Positions 1 to 13,169 of a stretch of DNA of 64,000 bases are shown piece after piece. Location: positions 21,263,198 through 21,327,197 of the forward strand of contig NC_056003.1 in NCBI RefSeq assembly GCF_018446385.1, read 5' to 3'. Origin of the DNA: Zingiber officinale. Its lineage: Eukaryota > Streptophyta > Magnoliopsida > Zingiberales > Zingiberaceae. The number at the start of each line of letters is the position of its first letter. Within the stretch, counting starts at the first letter, position 1. A program made the translations under genes and the position numbers. Under the pieces are notes generated by a model, which saw only the letters and a program-made list of their open reading frames with translations, did no database searches and was not told the DNA's origin.

Positions 1-1520
1 GAAAAGAGAAGAGAGGTTGCATACATATAAGAGAGGAAAAAGAAGAAAGAAAAAAATGAGAGAAAAGAAAAATAGAAAAATTAGAAGGGTAGAACGGGAA
101 GACAAAAGATGCATCTTTTGATAAATATCAAAGTAGCGTGTATTTTTTGTTCAATTTAGAAATGTAAGTGTGACTTTTGATAAATTACCGAATAGTTTTG
201 TATGTCCTTTAATATAAACTTGGAAGTCTCCACCTTGAAGTTATGGTAACAAGCACATTTTCACTCATCGTTTTAGCATCTTTTCTTCACTTAGATAATT
301 TCACAAATACTTTGCAAGTAAGAGAAAAAGCATGAAGAACGCACAAAATCATAAATGTTTTGATCCTACGTGTTGGAAGAGCCTTGTAAGTAGCATTTTA
401 TCGAGCCAAAAACAGAAATCTAGTGACCTAATGCAAATTGAGAAGAAAGTAGACAATCAATCGACCACAAATATAAGGGGTTCGGTTCGCCATAATGGAC
501 AGTGTCTTGCTTAACTATCCAAAATAATACAATTAGTAATGAACTTCTCCACCAATAATGCTCCCTTCCTCAATAGCCTGATTCTTGAAGAGTGCATGCT
601 TTGTGATTTTGCTAAACACAAAAATAAATAGATGCTTGTGTTCTCGGTTCCTTCCTACATTTTGACCCATTCACCATGACAAGAATAGAACATAAATTGC
701 GTCGATTCTAAACCTGAAAGCTAGAAGCCTACATTGTCGGATTGCTAGTCACTGACGATGAATCCATAAATTTTGAAAAAGTGAAGATGGGAGTATGTTA
801 CATACCTTTTGAGTTTCAACTTTTCATCACTAACATCTCAAAGGAGTTATAACTAGTTGAATCTCTTGTTCTTATGTTGGACAAAATCAATTACTTTTCA
901 ATTTTAATTTGCTAAAACCAACCAATGAATGTGCATAAACTGTATTCAAATTTACCTAATAGACAAATCAAAAAAAACATTCACCTCCAAAATTAATCAG
1001 ATGAAATTTAAACACCTAACTTATCAAAAAAAGCAAAAACCTATCTACTCAATTCTAGTTAAGTGGAACAAACACTAATTCATTAAGCCTCTTCCACCAT
1101 CAGGGCACCACCACTTTTTCTTCCTTTCCACAAACCAAAACAAAAGTAAACTAAATAACATGTTTCGACTCGGAATCGTTCGACACAGTAAAATGGAAAA
1201 AAATGAAATGGACCGACCTATGCATACCGAAAAACTGAAATCCATTAAGAAAAATTTCTCGGTGTGGTATTGACTTCTCTCCATTGTAGCAACGGGAAAG
1301 CACAAATGACTCAAAATTCTTAAAACGACCAACTGCTTACCATGAGTAATGTCCACAATATCATCAGGCAATATTGACGCAATCAATATTTGTCAACATA
1401 CAGTAGATAATTGATAAGTCAACAGCTAGAACAGCGCAAGTCCCTGAAGCTTAAAGCTCTTAATATAGAACATAATTAGATGCAGAATGAAGCAACCGAA
1501 ATCAAGTCCAAGCTTGAAAT
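1..1520. other. 3' flank of SR45a-like gene; no gene recognised
   Basis: The part nearest 1520 should contain the 3'UTR of the minus-strand SR45a-like gene, but I cannot place its polyadenylation site. The rest is AT-rich. The short open frames (such as 332-514 plus and 1075-1386 minus) have no recognisable domain, no splice-consistent extension and no repeat signature, so I see nothing to annotate. Confidence 0.5.
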
Positions 1521-4500
1521 CTAACGTGGAGGATAGCCATTAACACGACGCCCAAAGGATGCTCTCTCTGGGCTTCTACAACCATAAGGAGAAAATGACC
1601 TTGATCGTCCTCTTCTGTACCTGTTATCATAATAAGGTGATCTCCGAGGTGAGTAATCTCGCCCACCTCGATAAGGAGAGTGTCTAGGAGATCTACGGTA
1701 ACCACCGCCATACTCATCACGGCTGTAACCTCCATAGTATCTGTCTCGCTCACCTCTACGGCCTGTCAGAGACACATTAGAATCAAGATTAGAGAAAAAT
1801 AATTGAGTGTTTCAGGAATGATAGTTGAACACTGTAAGAAACATGAATAGTTATCCCTGATAAATTCAAGATAGCAACTGATCAAATTTTAGTTAGGATA
1901 AACTCACCATCTCTCGTGCTAACCACGCCAAGGTATTTTCCAGGTGTAGGTGTCCGTGCTCGCCCCCTCCTTGACTGAAAAGACACAAGAAACTAGGTTA
2001 TTTCTTTACACTTACCTCCAAACTCAGTAAATCATCTTTATACAACAAAGGTATTGTTGCATAGATCTACCAAAAAGACCAAGGGTAACACAGCTTGGCC
2101 ACTCGAGCAAATATTAACTGAAGCATTCAAGGCTTAGAGAAACATAATCAGGCCGCGACAAACAGCCGTATCTGAATGCCACAGATGAGGTACCATTAAG
2201 TCCAAGTATGAGTTGGTAATGTCCGTTGATTAGTTGTGAGAGTGGTGAGAGTTGAAGAAGAATGCTGAAGTTGTTAAGTTGGAAATTTTTGATATGTTTA
2301 GTTGATCTGATGCATGGAAAATTTGTTAAGCTGGCCATTCATCAAGCTGTGAGAGTTAAGTTGATATTGATGAACACATCATCTTTGGATGCTGCCAACA
2401 AATCTGACGCAAATTCTGAATGTTACCAAAGAATCTCCAAGTTAAAGAATGAGAAGGCCATGCCCCACACTATAATAGTCAACAAAGGTATGGAACAATT
2501 CTACCTTCTCCACTGTTATGTACCGTCCTTCGAGGATTGACTGGTTGAGGTACTTGATACAACGATCAGCATCTTTTGCAGTCTCCATAGTCACAAATGC
2601 AAAACCACGAGAAGCTCGTGTCCGAGGTTCAACAACTAAGTGACATCCCACAACCTAAGAAAAGGAAATCAAGGCCTTACACAATGATAATTATTGAAAA
2701 TAGAAAATAAAGAATGCAGAATCAACATGCCTTTCCCTCCCTAGAGAAGTGATGTTCCAAATCCCTGTCTGTAACTCTGGATGACAGACCAGTTATATAA
2801 AGAGTATTTCCAGTATTCACTGCCTCATCCCTGCAGTCAATTTGGCATTGAGAATAGATATCAAACAGAAAAATAAAACATACCACAAGAACTTAAAGTT
2901 CAACATGAGAAAACATAAACCTGTCACGACTTCCAGAGGGAGATCTTGCTCGATTCCTAAGTGGAGGAGACCGAGATCTTGAGCGAGACAAATCCCTAGG
3001 AGGAGATCTTGATTTGGAGCGACCTCTGTAAGGAGATGGCGAACGAGAGTACCTAAGAAAGCAATAAGCAGAGTTTGACATGGTAAAAAAATGAGGGATA
3101 AAGCACCATTGGAGTATATATATAAAATGCTTATTCTAAGTCTAGTGATTGCATTTACAAGGATATTCAAAGAGAGAAGTAGTGAAAGAAAAATACAATT
3201 ATGGAAATAAAGCACAAATGGACTCATAGGAGAGTTGGATACAACAATGAATAAGATGCAAACTACTATGTTTACAAAGATGATGATTGCTTCCAACTGT
3301 CCACTCAGATGACATATTAAGCGCAAAGGACATTGTAGAAAAAGGAAGACATATCTCCTAAGGTCTATTCTTATCTACCAGCAGCTAACACCCACAACAT
3401 CATCACATCTCGTAACCACATAATGAATTACATAATAAACAATTAAAATTAAATATATAGCTAAAAATTAAAATAAATTACATAATTTGCATCTCAACTT
3501 GTTGGCTTTTTTATTAACATAAAATGTGTGCAATATTTTAAATTGTATTACTATTTTAAAATATAAATATCTTAATGATTGAATTATTATTTTACTTATA
3601 TTATCCATTGGTCTAAAAACATTATTTAAAAATTTATTATTATATTATTAAATAATGAATTTTATAATTTAGTAAATCATATTTTAAAATAGTTTTATCT
3701 TTAAGAATGATTTGCTCAGTATTATAAATAATAGTTTATATTTTTGTGCTACTAATCTGAATTTCAGCATCATATTTTTAATTATTTAATATTCTGTTGC
3801 AATATATACTGTAACAGTATATGTAGAATAGTTTATTATTCAATCATAACATTTTATTATTGGTTTAATTTTGATATTAATTTTTTAGAGATATCTACAA
3901 ACTACTTTGGGAAATTAGTTTTCGAAAGCACGCTTCAATGTGAATGCAGTATTTAGAGTTTAAGGTAATATCAACATTTTTAAAATACCTTATTTAACCC
4001 CCAAGAGTTTCGACCCTAATCAGTTTGGAAAGCATTTCCAAACCAGGCGTAGTACCCTTATCTTCTGATTGAAAATATATATATCAGCATATTCCCTACT
4101 GTTGATTTGTCTATCCTAAATGTGAAAAGACGAAAAGTGATGAACTAATCATGGTGATTAAACAGGAATGTGGAAAACATAAAAAGATGCCAAATGGGTG
4201 AAAATACCGACAGTGGAGGGAGTATCCTAGAGAAATTCTAAGCATTTCATCTTGTTTCTTAGACATTCCAACCTTTTGTGGATAGGAAATTTAATTTAGG
4301 TCAAACAAAGCTAGGCACCCCTCCATTTGTACCGTCCTCAAGCTAGAATTAAGCTAGTTTAAAAATATCCAACTTGTTACTAATACTTAGTAAATCTATA
4401 AACTGATCTAATGAATGACATAACGATGTCCTTAGATTACACTTTCTTTGCTGAAATGATAAATTATTTCTATATGTTTAGTCATCTCATGAAAAAAATT

Positions 4501-6139
4501 AGATTAGAGCTTATGTGCACAAAAGTCACAATTATCACCCACAGTATAATTTCATTGACTCAGGAGGAGCACTATTCAATTTAATTAATTGCTAGAGCAA
4601 AATAAGCACACGATGTGGTGTGAGTCAGAGCCCGATATTTTTGTCTCTGCCCTTGATTTGACTACTCCAGTATGCGGTTTTGCATTTTCAAGATATTCAC
4701 CTCATAGATGAACAGCAAGGGCTGATGTTGATATAGGAAAGCCTAGATATTTGCCTCTGCACTACCAAATAAATAGAGGATTGTGATGAACATGAAAAGT
4801 TGAAAGATATTGTGCTTCCTAAAAAGGATAACCCAGTTTACAAATCAAATTTGGAAGATTGTTGCATAAGTACTTCATATTTCACTTATTGACAAGTGTT
4901 TGCTAAATTATATGTGTTCTGTCACTCATTTAGAAAATAAAATTTATAAGATAGTTGGATGATTTCAAATCAACCACAAGTAACCAGTTAGATAGTGTTA
5001 ACTTTTTTTTTCTAGAATAAGCATAAAAAAGAAATCACAATGTTACATTGAGTAACAAGAGAATGCATCTTGTTCAAGATCATGGCACCACTTGGGCCTC
5101 ATGTGCGACAACCTAGCAGATTCGACAAAAGATCACACAACGGAGTATATGGCAAATGCAGTCTACATATCGGTTAAAAAAACATGGTTTTCCATGTGTC
5201 ATGCATCATATGATCACACATTTTTGTGTGAAAAGATAAATCAGATATATCAAAATATACTTATTTTTGTATATATTAGTCATTTTTATTGATATAAATA
5301 TTTTTAAAACTGATCATGTATGCCCACATATTGCATATGCATTATATGGGTTGACCACATATTGCCTGCATTAGCTTTTTCACATCTTACTCAAGATCAA
5401 AGGCTTTCTTCATTAATGCTACAACTAATGATAGTCCAACTAATGTGTGATGAACTTCAATATATGGACTATCTTACCTAATTGACACAGAACCAGACAA
5501 TGATACAAAGAGGAGAAAGATAATTGCACATACGACAAGAGCAATTCTAGAGGAAGGAGAAACATGAGAAGAAAGCAAAGAAAAAGCAAATAGAAGAATT
5601 CCAAGTCTATAAGAGAACTAATATTATCCTTTTCTACCTGTCTCATCGTACCTCAGCTTGGTATCAGAGTTGTTTTTTGCAACACCAACATTACTATATA
5701 GTTCACGAACCAAAAATCCAAAAACTCCTAGTTAGGTAAGTGTTGCCATATATACTTCCTCTTAAGTTAGATAAGACTTGTGCGTCAAAGATAATTCGCA
5801 GCGAGAGGAGAAAGCATGAAGTTTCTTATAATCATGTCCTTTATAAAGGGGATCTGAATCATCAACCGCCTACTGAGAAAGGAACCATCACACATATTCC
5901 AAGCGTGAAAAAATAGATAGCCACAAATCGCAGCATGAATCAAAACATGGCACAAACAAAATCTGACGACTAAAATAACCAAGACAAAATAGGAACGATC
6001 CGAAAGGAAAAAACAAGATCGGCACATACTTTCCGCGTGGAGAATCCGCCTGCAAGTGGACAGAATACGCTGACGTGAGAAGGATGCAATAATAAAGAGA
6101 TAAAGGAAGGATGACGCACGGAGGGGCAGAGCATACCAT
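1521..6139 (-). CDS. SR45A: SR45a / transformer-2-like RRM splicing factor (7 coding exons, 237 aa)
   Basis: Serine/arginine-rich RNA-binding protein expected in the nucleus, where SR45a/Tra2 proteins promote splice-site choice. Coding exons on the minus strand: 6137-6139 (ATG only), 6030-6049, 2921-3052, 2731-2830, 2505-2654, 1908-1974, 1521-1762. They sum to 714 nt, exactly 238 codons with the TAG stop. The protein has an N-terminal RS region (about residues 9-52), one RRM (about 60-138) with RNP2 LYITGL at 62-67 and RNP1 RGFAFVTM at 101-108, then the family signature RTPTPGKYLGV, then a Gly/Tyr/Arg/Ser-rich second RS region to the end. RS-RRM-RS order and the RTPTPG linker are what is known of SR45a/Tra2. 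Oddities: the ATG closes exon 1, exon 2 is only 20 nt, the intron after exon 4 starts with GC, and intron 2 is 2977 bp. Exon joins are inferred from splice consensus and family fit, not from transcripts. Confidence 0.93.
2725..2734 (-). other. Non-canonical GC 5' splice site within the RRM
   Basis: On the minus strand exon 4 ends AAAG and the intron begins GCATGT. The downstream acceptor at 2655-2658 is TTAG. Splicing here gives phase-0 continuity (EGK then VVGCHLVV), matching the RRM order of the family. No GT donor nearby preserves the domain. GC-AG introns are a recognised minor class. Confidence 0.8.
3053..6029 (-). other. Intron 2 of the SR45a-like gene, with a possible copia LTR remnant
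   Basis: This 2977-bp intron separates the 20-nt exon 2 from the RS exon. Most of it is AT-rich and without features. At 5658-5669 there is TTGGTATCAGAG, the usual Ty1/copia primer-binding site complementary to initiator tRNA-Met, directly after a stretch ending in CA-like sequence. This suggests the 3' part of an old copia LTR plus leader from roughly 5.04 to 5.7 kb, but no second LTR or coding remnant was found. Confidence 0.4.
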
Positions 6140-6213
6140 TCCGATTAGCCAACGCGACGAGGGGAGCGACGGTGGAGGAACGGAGAAACCCTCGAGAGCT
6201 GTCTAGGGTTTGG

Positions 6214-6221
6214 CCTTCCCT
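6214..6221 (-). promoter_or_regulatory. Telo-box (AAACCCTA) in the SR45a-like 5' region
   Basis: The minus strand reads AAACCCTA about 75 bp upstream of the ATG. Telo-boxes are known near transcription starts of many plant genes for RNA processing and translation. The motif is seen; its activity here is inferred. Confidence 0.4.
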
Positions 6222-6302
6222 TTTGTTTGGGGATCCTTTAGGAGAAAGGGACAAACCTGATATCGGCGAGATAAATCAGATGGCGTGGATCGGCTCGATG
6301 AT

Positions 6303-6315
6303 AAAATATATAACT
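6303..6315 (-). promoter_or_regulatory. Putative TATA box of the SR45a-like gene
   Basis: Read on the minus strand this is TATATATTTTATC, about 35-40 bp upstream of the likely start of the 5'UTR exon and about 165 bp upstream of the ATG. No other TATA-like sequence is as well placed. The transcription start itself is inferred. Confidence 0.5.
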
Positions 6316-6419
6316 ATTTGGCGGCGGTTTAAAACTTCTGCAGATTGGGCCGGCCCGCGTATGATTTGGTCCGTCTTTGTATTGATGCCGGGCTCAATTC
6401 GCATCTCCGATTAGGTGGC

Positions 6420-6905
6420 AAGGTTTGGTTCGGCCTGGCTGAACCGGACATGATCCACGTAAAAAATAAATAATAATAATAATAATAATAATCTTAATTT
6501 TATAAAAAAATAATATCTATCTTTTACTTTTTAATATTTTAAATATTTTATTTATTCAATATGGATATCAAGGGATTATCACTTATGCCCTATTTACTAA
6601 ACAGGGAAATCAGTGTTAAATTTTATTTTATTTTTATCTTATTGGAATTGTGTTGCCCGAGCAAAAATACAAAGAAAAAAATAAATAAAGTTTCTTAAAC
6701 AATAACAAACTTCATCATTCAACCACTCACTAATTTACTCATAATTTAGTTATTAAATAGGAAAGAATACAGGTAAAAAAAAATGAACATTTCTATCAGT
6801 ATTATAACAACGATAAACTAACTTGAATGTGTCTGCAGTTAACGTCTGCTAGAACAGGCACAATCCAAATCTCCTCTCCTCCATTTACATCGCTGAGGAT
6901 TACAT
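6420..6905. other. Intergenic spacer with a short (AAT)n microsatellite
   Basis: AT-rich DNA between the 5' end of the SR45a-like gene and the stop codon of the PP2C gene, both on the minus strand. A short AAT-type microsatellite lies at 6468-6492. The part next to 6905 should hold the PP2C 3'UTR. Nothing else is seen. Confidence 0.5.
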
Positions 6906-9900
6906 TTACTTAGAAGCAACAACAGGTTGAGATTTAGGCGGGTATTGTATACGGGACAGGGGAGCGGAGCTTGCAGGCACCGTGATTCCGCCCCCTTTTA
7001 TCGACAGAGAAGGCCCCCGGTGTGAGCTGGCCCTGCTAACGAGGTTGGAGTCGAGGAACACAACGACGACAGTTATGTCGTCGTGGAAATGCCGGCGAAC
7101 ACCACGGTCTATCTTCTGTAGGTCAGAGTATCTCATCTCCCTTTTCTTGGCTGCTTCTTGAAGTGCAGCTTTGATGAGTCGCCGGGCACTTCCCTGCAGG
7201 AGTTTATACTCATGTAAGAAGCAACTTAAACAAAACATCAGGATCATGTTGTCTAACTCAGGAATTAAAGAGTTATTAGACAGTATTGACAAGTAACAAT
7301 GCCAAAGAATGGTAAAATGAGCTGATATTCTCAGGAACACTACATATAGGGATTTCTTTGAATCACTTTATCACGATATGATATTGAGATTGTTTTTGAA
7401 CAATATTCTATTTTCACTTGTAAGCAAATGGTTGTAGCAGGAGTGAGGGTAATGAAAAACAACCAACTCATGAGCTTCCTCCTCTCAAAAAAGTTGACTT
7501 TGAGTTCCCTCCCTCTCACATGAAAGCTTCCGATCACACACGCCATTCTGGCATGTGACATGTAACATCTTTGGAATCTGGTAACTTCTTCAAGGAAAAA
7601 AACAAGAAAAGTGCCAAGACAATCAGAAGAGCATTGGATTTGTGCAATTTACAGTTAGTGGCCCTTCTTATAAACAATTTCTATGTAAAAGAAGTTGAAG
7701 GATCAGAATTTGAATCAGCTTAGGCTTTTGAGCTTCAAGTCAGGATCCAGCCAGTAATCACAGAGAATTTAGGAAATGAACAAGTGAGACAGAAGGGAAA
7801 TTGTGCAAGTTTAAAGATAATGTCACGTCGCATGATCATTGCTAAAGGATAGACAAAACAAGAACTGGAACAGTGAAACTTTGAGGAAGAAAAAGGAGAT
7901 TAATGGCATCTCCCCTTCGAGACTCGGCAATGAAGGAATTGGTGCAAGCATCAGGAGGATACAACAGATACAGTAAACAAGGAAAGCATGAAATCGTATT
8001 GGAAGAATGTGACCCATCTTATCGACTGGAATGAGTAGTTGTTATGAACCTTTTTTACCCACAATATTAAAGGACTCATTCTAGCCTGCTTGAATACATA
8101 GGTCTCCCTGAAACTACATGGTCAGTAAGGTCCGAACTATTTGTTCTTAAATAATCAATTTCACTGATTTTAACACATCCCAACCAGCTTGTTATACAAT
8201 TCAACGTTTATGTGAAGAAATTTTGTTTATCACAAGCATGAAAATTTGACCAGAAAGTACAAAATTGTCCCCCCCAATAAGACAAGAAGATCAAACTACT
8301 TATTCCTAAACTATGACAAAGTTTACTGATTTTAACACGTCAGACAAGTTTGTTATGCAATTTGCATTTATTATGAAGAATACTTTGTTTGTTAACAAGA
8401 AAATTTGGCTAGAAAATACAAATTTACCCCCAATAAGACAATGTTCAAAAGAGCACATATCGCCTCATGAAAGCAAATGGTTGTCTTCTTATATACTGTC
8501 TTAAATGAATGCTAGTGTAAATTATAGGTAGGAAACGTACACTGTGAGGGTTATTGTGAACAATATCAGCAGCTTCTTGGTTGCTGAGATGTTCCCAGAG
8601 GCCGTCTGATGCAAATATAAGAAACACGTCCTGTGGTTGCAATGGCTGCACAGAAATGTATGGTTCTGAGCTGAGTATAGGCTTTTTGAAAGTTTCTCGT
8701 AACCGGAACTTTGCAAATAATGGTTCCCTGTTAAATTCTGCCTTTTTCAAGTAGACATCGCCTATTGACCTAGAAACCTATATAAACAAGAGAAGAAGAA
8801 GAGTACATTTAATTAAAAAGAATATAATTTGCAATGTTCTATGTTGATTACATGACATAGATGGTCTGCAAACAAAAGAATGGTCATGACAAAGATCCAT
8901 TAATTGCTTGTGACAAATAAACAATATAAATCATGAAACACGTGCAATCATCATTCTAAAGCCATGTTAGTCCCAATTATTTATGATCAGCTAAAAAAAA
9001 TTTAAGTTACAGAATTTAGATAAATTAAATTACATTTTCTCAGTAACAATATTCAGATCAATTAAATCATTTCTCTTGCCTTTGATCTCCCTCAACCCCT
9101 TTCACCTTCACTTCCAAATCACCTTCACTTCAAAATCCATCATTATTGCACATGGCACTTCAAGGAAAGAATAACCCAGGCTTTTGTTTTATTTCAGTTA
9201 TTTGAAATGAAAATGGAACGCACTTTTCTTCAAGAGAAAAGGAATCACTAGTATCGAATATTGATTGTACATAGCAAGAGGAAATGTCGTCTGGAATGTA
9301 TATTGGTAGGTGCAAGTAATGAAATATTTTATGTAAAAAAATTAAAAACGAGAAACCACCAACGTTAGTTCCTGTTGTGAAACAGGAGTCTTCTCAGAAT
9401 CAGGAGAATGCAATTAAACCAAACAAACAGCAATTTAAAACTATCTTGTGGCATCCAAATCCACATAGATGTGACATCATGAAGCTCCCACACTGATATA
9501 GTTAACAAGTTGAAGAATGTGTTATTGATTGAGGATGCTTAATGCTCCAACAAAAGAAAAAGGTACATCTTCACAGGAAAAGATGAGCGACATGTGCACC
9601 AAATAGTGGAGAGAGGACAAATAAACAAATGCATCAGAACTTCACTATACTCAGCCCTGATTAGTCCTCATTAAATACAGATAAAAATTATAAAATATTA
9701 GAACCGACAGAAACATAGCAACTGACACTACTCAAAACAAGACTGATTAAGCAAAACAAACAGCTTGAGTCCTGCCTGAACACCAAGTCCACAGTCATTT
9801 GAGTAGGCCAAACTAAAAAAGAAAAACACCAATAAGAACAGTGAAATTATGATATATTACCAGAAATGGATGTGTCCAATAATTCGGTTAATTACATAAA

Positions 9901-12900
9901 TTATAGATGATTTATAGCCAAAGTTTCAGTTTTGCACACATACTTTTATGTTTCAATCAAGTACACAAACATATAGGAGTAAGGCAAACTTATTCTCGTG
10001 CATCTTTGTACCATATCTAGAGGTTCTTATTATTTTGAGCCATTAACATACCCCGCACTATTCTTTCTTGCCTCTTTTGGCCTTGTTGATCTACTTTATA
10101 CCGCCAGTGTGGAATGATCTGTTCAACAGGGCACATGATCAGCTTATCAATAGGATCAGTTATAAAACCACATCTTATCATATGTTCACCCTGCAAAACT
10201 AATTTATGTGACTCCCAGGTGGTATGTTGTTCTCACTCATGCAAGCAATTGCTTGGGCAAACGATGCTATCAACTACCATTTTTCTGCAACTATGTCTTC
10301 CTGGCCTTTAAGAAAGAAACTAATTGTTATATTTGAACCTTTGAATTTCCAAAATATAACACTTTTACTGTGAAATATTATTCAGCTTTGAGATTTTTCG
10401 AAAATTGTATATGTGGAACCTCAATTTATACTTATTATTCGGAACTTTTTGATCAATGCTGAGCTAATGATCTCTAGGCAAGTCAATATTAGATTATCCC
10501 TAACCTAAATCCACTTGTTCAAGATTTACTGAGATTGTTGAGTAGGATGTTACATTAGGCAGATGCCTTGAAGCTTGCACTTTCTAATATAATGGCTTCT
10601 CACCAAGTCAATCATAGGCCCCTGATGAATTCTCTCCAAATTGGGCAACATAAGATGAACTTGCAGCATTTCACAAAATCATCCAACAACTTCCCTACTA
10701 ACCACGCCTCATATATCATACAAAAGTCTGATAGATAATCTATTTTTTGAGTCAGCAAAGAACTCAAGAGCTTTAATAGCATAGGAACAAGACCAAGCAA
10801 TCGGTCTTCAAAAAAGGCAGCCAGTCAAAATAAAAGTAAAGCAATTAGTAGTGTTGATATACTGTGTAACTTCTGTCTATCTAACATATAGGTTTACCTA
10901 GAGTTATTCTGAAATCTGAATCTCAAAACTCCTTGCACACCAACTCTTTCAATGTATGTCTCATCTGAATCAGATACTGAATCAAAGTCTATGTTATATA
11001 GGTAATTATCTATAATAAGGTACGATTATTGTTTTCCATATGCATGCAAGAACTCCCTTGTTTATGTCCGCCTTGATACTAAACACATCATCATCTGCAA
11101 CATCATTGTCCTGGCCATGAAAGCCACTTTCACTGCCATCACTCTCATCCTCACTGCACTCAACAATAACCTTTGTTACATTTAAGGGTCAAAAACCAAT
11201 GTAATTGTCTCAACCCCTTACTAGGCTCAGTTGCAGTTGCAGTTGCAGTTGCTTCATCCGCTATTACTCTCCGTACTTCTCCAAGAACACCTTGAACTTA
11301 CCTGAGCTTAAGAGACTGAAATAACTGTCCCAATATAGAGTTGCCCAACATGATCTAAAGATTATCTGCCTACCATGTAATGACAGTGAGGATTCATCCA
11401 TCATTCTAATCACTACCTACCATGTAAGGGCAGAGATTCACGCAGTATTCTCTCCGCCCTTTACCCACTAGATCATCCAAAAGAACACAAGAATGAAGGG
11501 CCCAAGCTTATATTCATAGTCAAAGGTATGATATTTTTATATAATCTCATCCATATAAAGTAGTAACCTTGTCTTGGATCACAAAAAGAAAGAAATTTAG
11601 GATCGTACACTTAGGGGTGCATACAAGATGCCAGTGCAACACATTAGTTGGACATGAGTCCTGTGTGGAGAGATATGCATACAAGAATGAATTGCTCCTA
11701 GATGGCCAATTGGGAAGGTTTGGACTCCATCTACCTTCTTAGGCTAGCATGGATTAGAATAAGTTAGTATCATAGTTGAGTTAGCACTTTTGTGACTTGC
11801 GAGATGTAAGTCTCAAAAAAGTTCATATTATAGGTGTAACTCCATTAACTCTAGGTAAGCATGAAGGGAATTTCTTGGTGTGTTATACACAACTTAGATC
11901 CACATAAGCATATGCAAAGGCCATTATTGTGGATATATAAAGTAGCTAGCCATTTGTTTAATGGATTAGGCTCCACCTAACTTCGTGGGTTATCAGGGTA
12001 GTAACAATTAAACACATAGATATGAAGAAAAATGAAGAGACTAAATGTTACATGAACTCAGGTCATTTACTGTTGGTAAATTATTATTTAATCACCTGGA
12101 TTAGGCCCTTCGCACGCCAAACATTATGCTTCAACACAACAATTTGTTTATCTTCTGGGTGCATTGACTGCAACTCTTGTCTCACAGAGTCAATTCCTAC
12201 ATTGTGTTCAGCTGACAACTGAACCGCCAAAACTTCTCCAGTCGCTTTGACAAGTTTCCCAAGAACAACACGGGAGTCACCAAGATTGGCAGTATACAGC
12301 ATACCACCAGTGACAATACCAACTAAACAACACGAGCCAACAGCAGCAAGCTGAGGTTTTGTTGACCATTGTTTGGCAACCAGTGAGGTAAAGCCTTCTT
12401 CTGTAGCTTGATATGCCTTTCGTATTACATCCACAGATATTGATTGATGTTCAGCTGCAAATCCTGAAAAAAAAAACAAATTGTTCTTACACGTCAATGT
12501 TTATAAAAAGGCAGAACATTGCAGGGGACTCTGATCATCGGCATGCAAACATAAACTGCACAGAGACACAATCATAAGCTATGTTTCAGCACCGAAGTGA
12601 TTCCTAGTTGATAAGACTACCTATTCTGGACTTTTGTGCAGAGAATATGTTGTAAAAGGATCATCCAAGTCAATTTGTACTACAAATAATTACCATAGGA
12701 GTAGAAAGACATTCAAATTCTTTAATAATAAAAATAAATTTTGAGTTTAGTGAAACTTGGGATACAATCACATATTAATAATTCATCAACATTGTGTAGA
12801 TAGAAGTAGCAGAGTCTAAGCCAAAGCTTTCAAGACAGAACATTGGAACTTACTCTTAAGATGCTGAAATAGATGGTCATTGATATAACGGGATGTTTCT

Positions 12901-13169
12901 GGACCGCCATGACCATCATATACACCAACAAAGGTGCCATAGGGACCGGATTCAAGCAAGCTCAGTGGCCCAGATTCAATCTGACACTGGTCCTCAAGCA
13001 AGTTGTTTGCTTGGACCACTGCCATGGAGAATTCGCCATTAAAATGCAGGCCACTGTCCTTATACCATAGAAGTCCATCCTGCCGACCTACAGCATCAGA
13101 ACCTAAATAGCCATATCGGTCTGACGGCAGCCAGCAGGAACTAAGCAGGTTCATTAATGTGACTAACAT
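6906..13169 (-). CDS. Protein phosphatase 2C, clade-D-like (4 coding exons, 402 aa)
   Basis: Mn/Mg-dependent Ser/Thr phosphatase. Plant clade D PP2Cs are known to dephosphorylate the plasma-membrane H+-ATPase; that role here is inferred from family likeness. Minus-strand coding exons: 12854-13169, 12096-12463, 8541-8777, 6906-7193, with GT-AG introns of 390, 3318 and 1347 bp. They sum to 1209 nt, exactly 403 codons including TAA. PP2C motifs run in order: VYDGHGG (metal ligand Asp85), GSCCLVG (148-154), [11 protein letters not shown] (165-174), [15 protein letters not shown] (229-243), [15 protein letters not shown] (283-297, Asp286) and [14 protein letters not shown] (342-355, with the Asp pair at 345-346). 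All metal-binding motifs are intact. The N-terminus MLVTLMNLL... and the [16 protein letters not shown] block are typical of this clade. The start codon was chosen because it matches the family N-terminus; upstream ATGs lie in other frames. Confidence 0.94.
11227..11255. repeat. Short GCAGTT microsatellite in PP2C intron 2
   Basis: About four tandem hexamers of the form GCAGTT inside the 3.3-kb second intron. No function is apparent. Confidence 0.6.

Noticed and set aside
332-514. 60-codon plus-strand open frame near the window start
   Set aside because: No domain, no plausible promoter or splice extension; length is expected by chance in AT-rich DNA.
5785-6254. Several 80-94-codon minus-strand frames upstream of the RS exon, one starting in the SR45a 5'UTR
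   Set aside because: They overlap exon 1 and intron 1 of the SR45a-like gene; the spliced model with the ATG at 6137-6139 gives an exact, family-like protein, so these are shadows.
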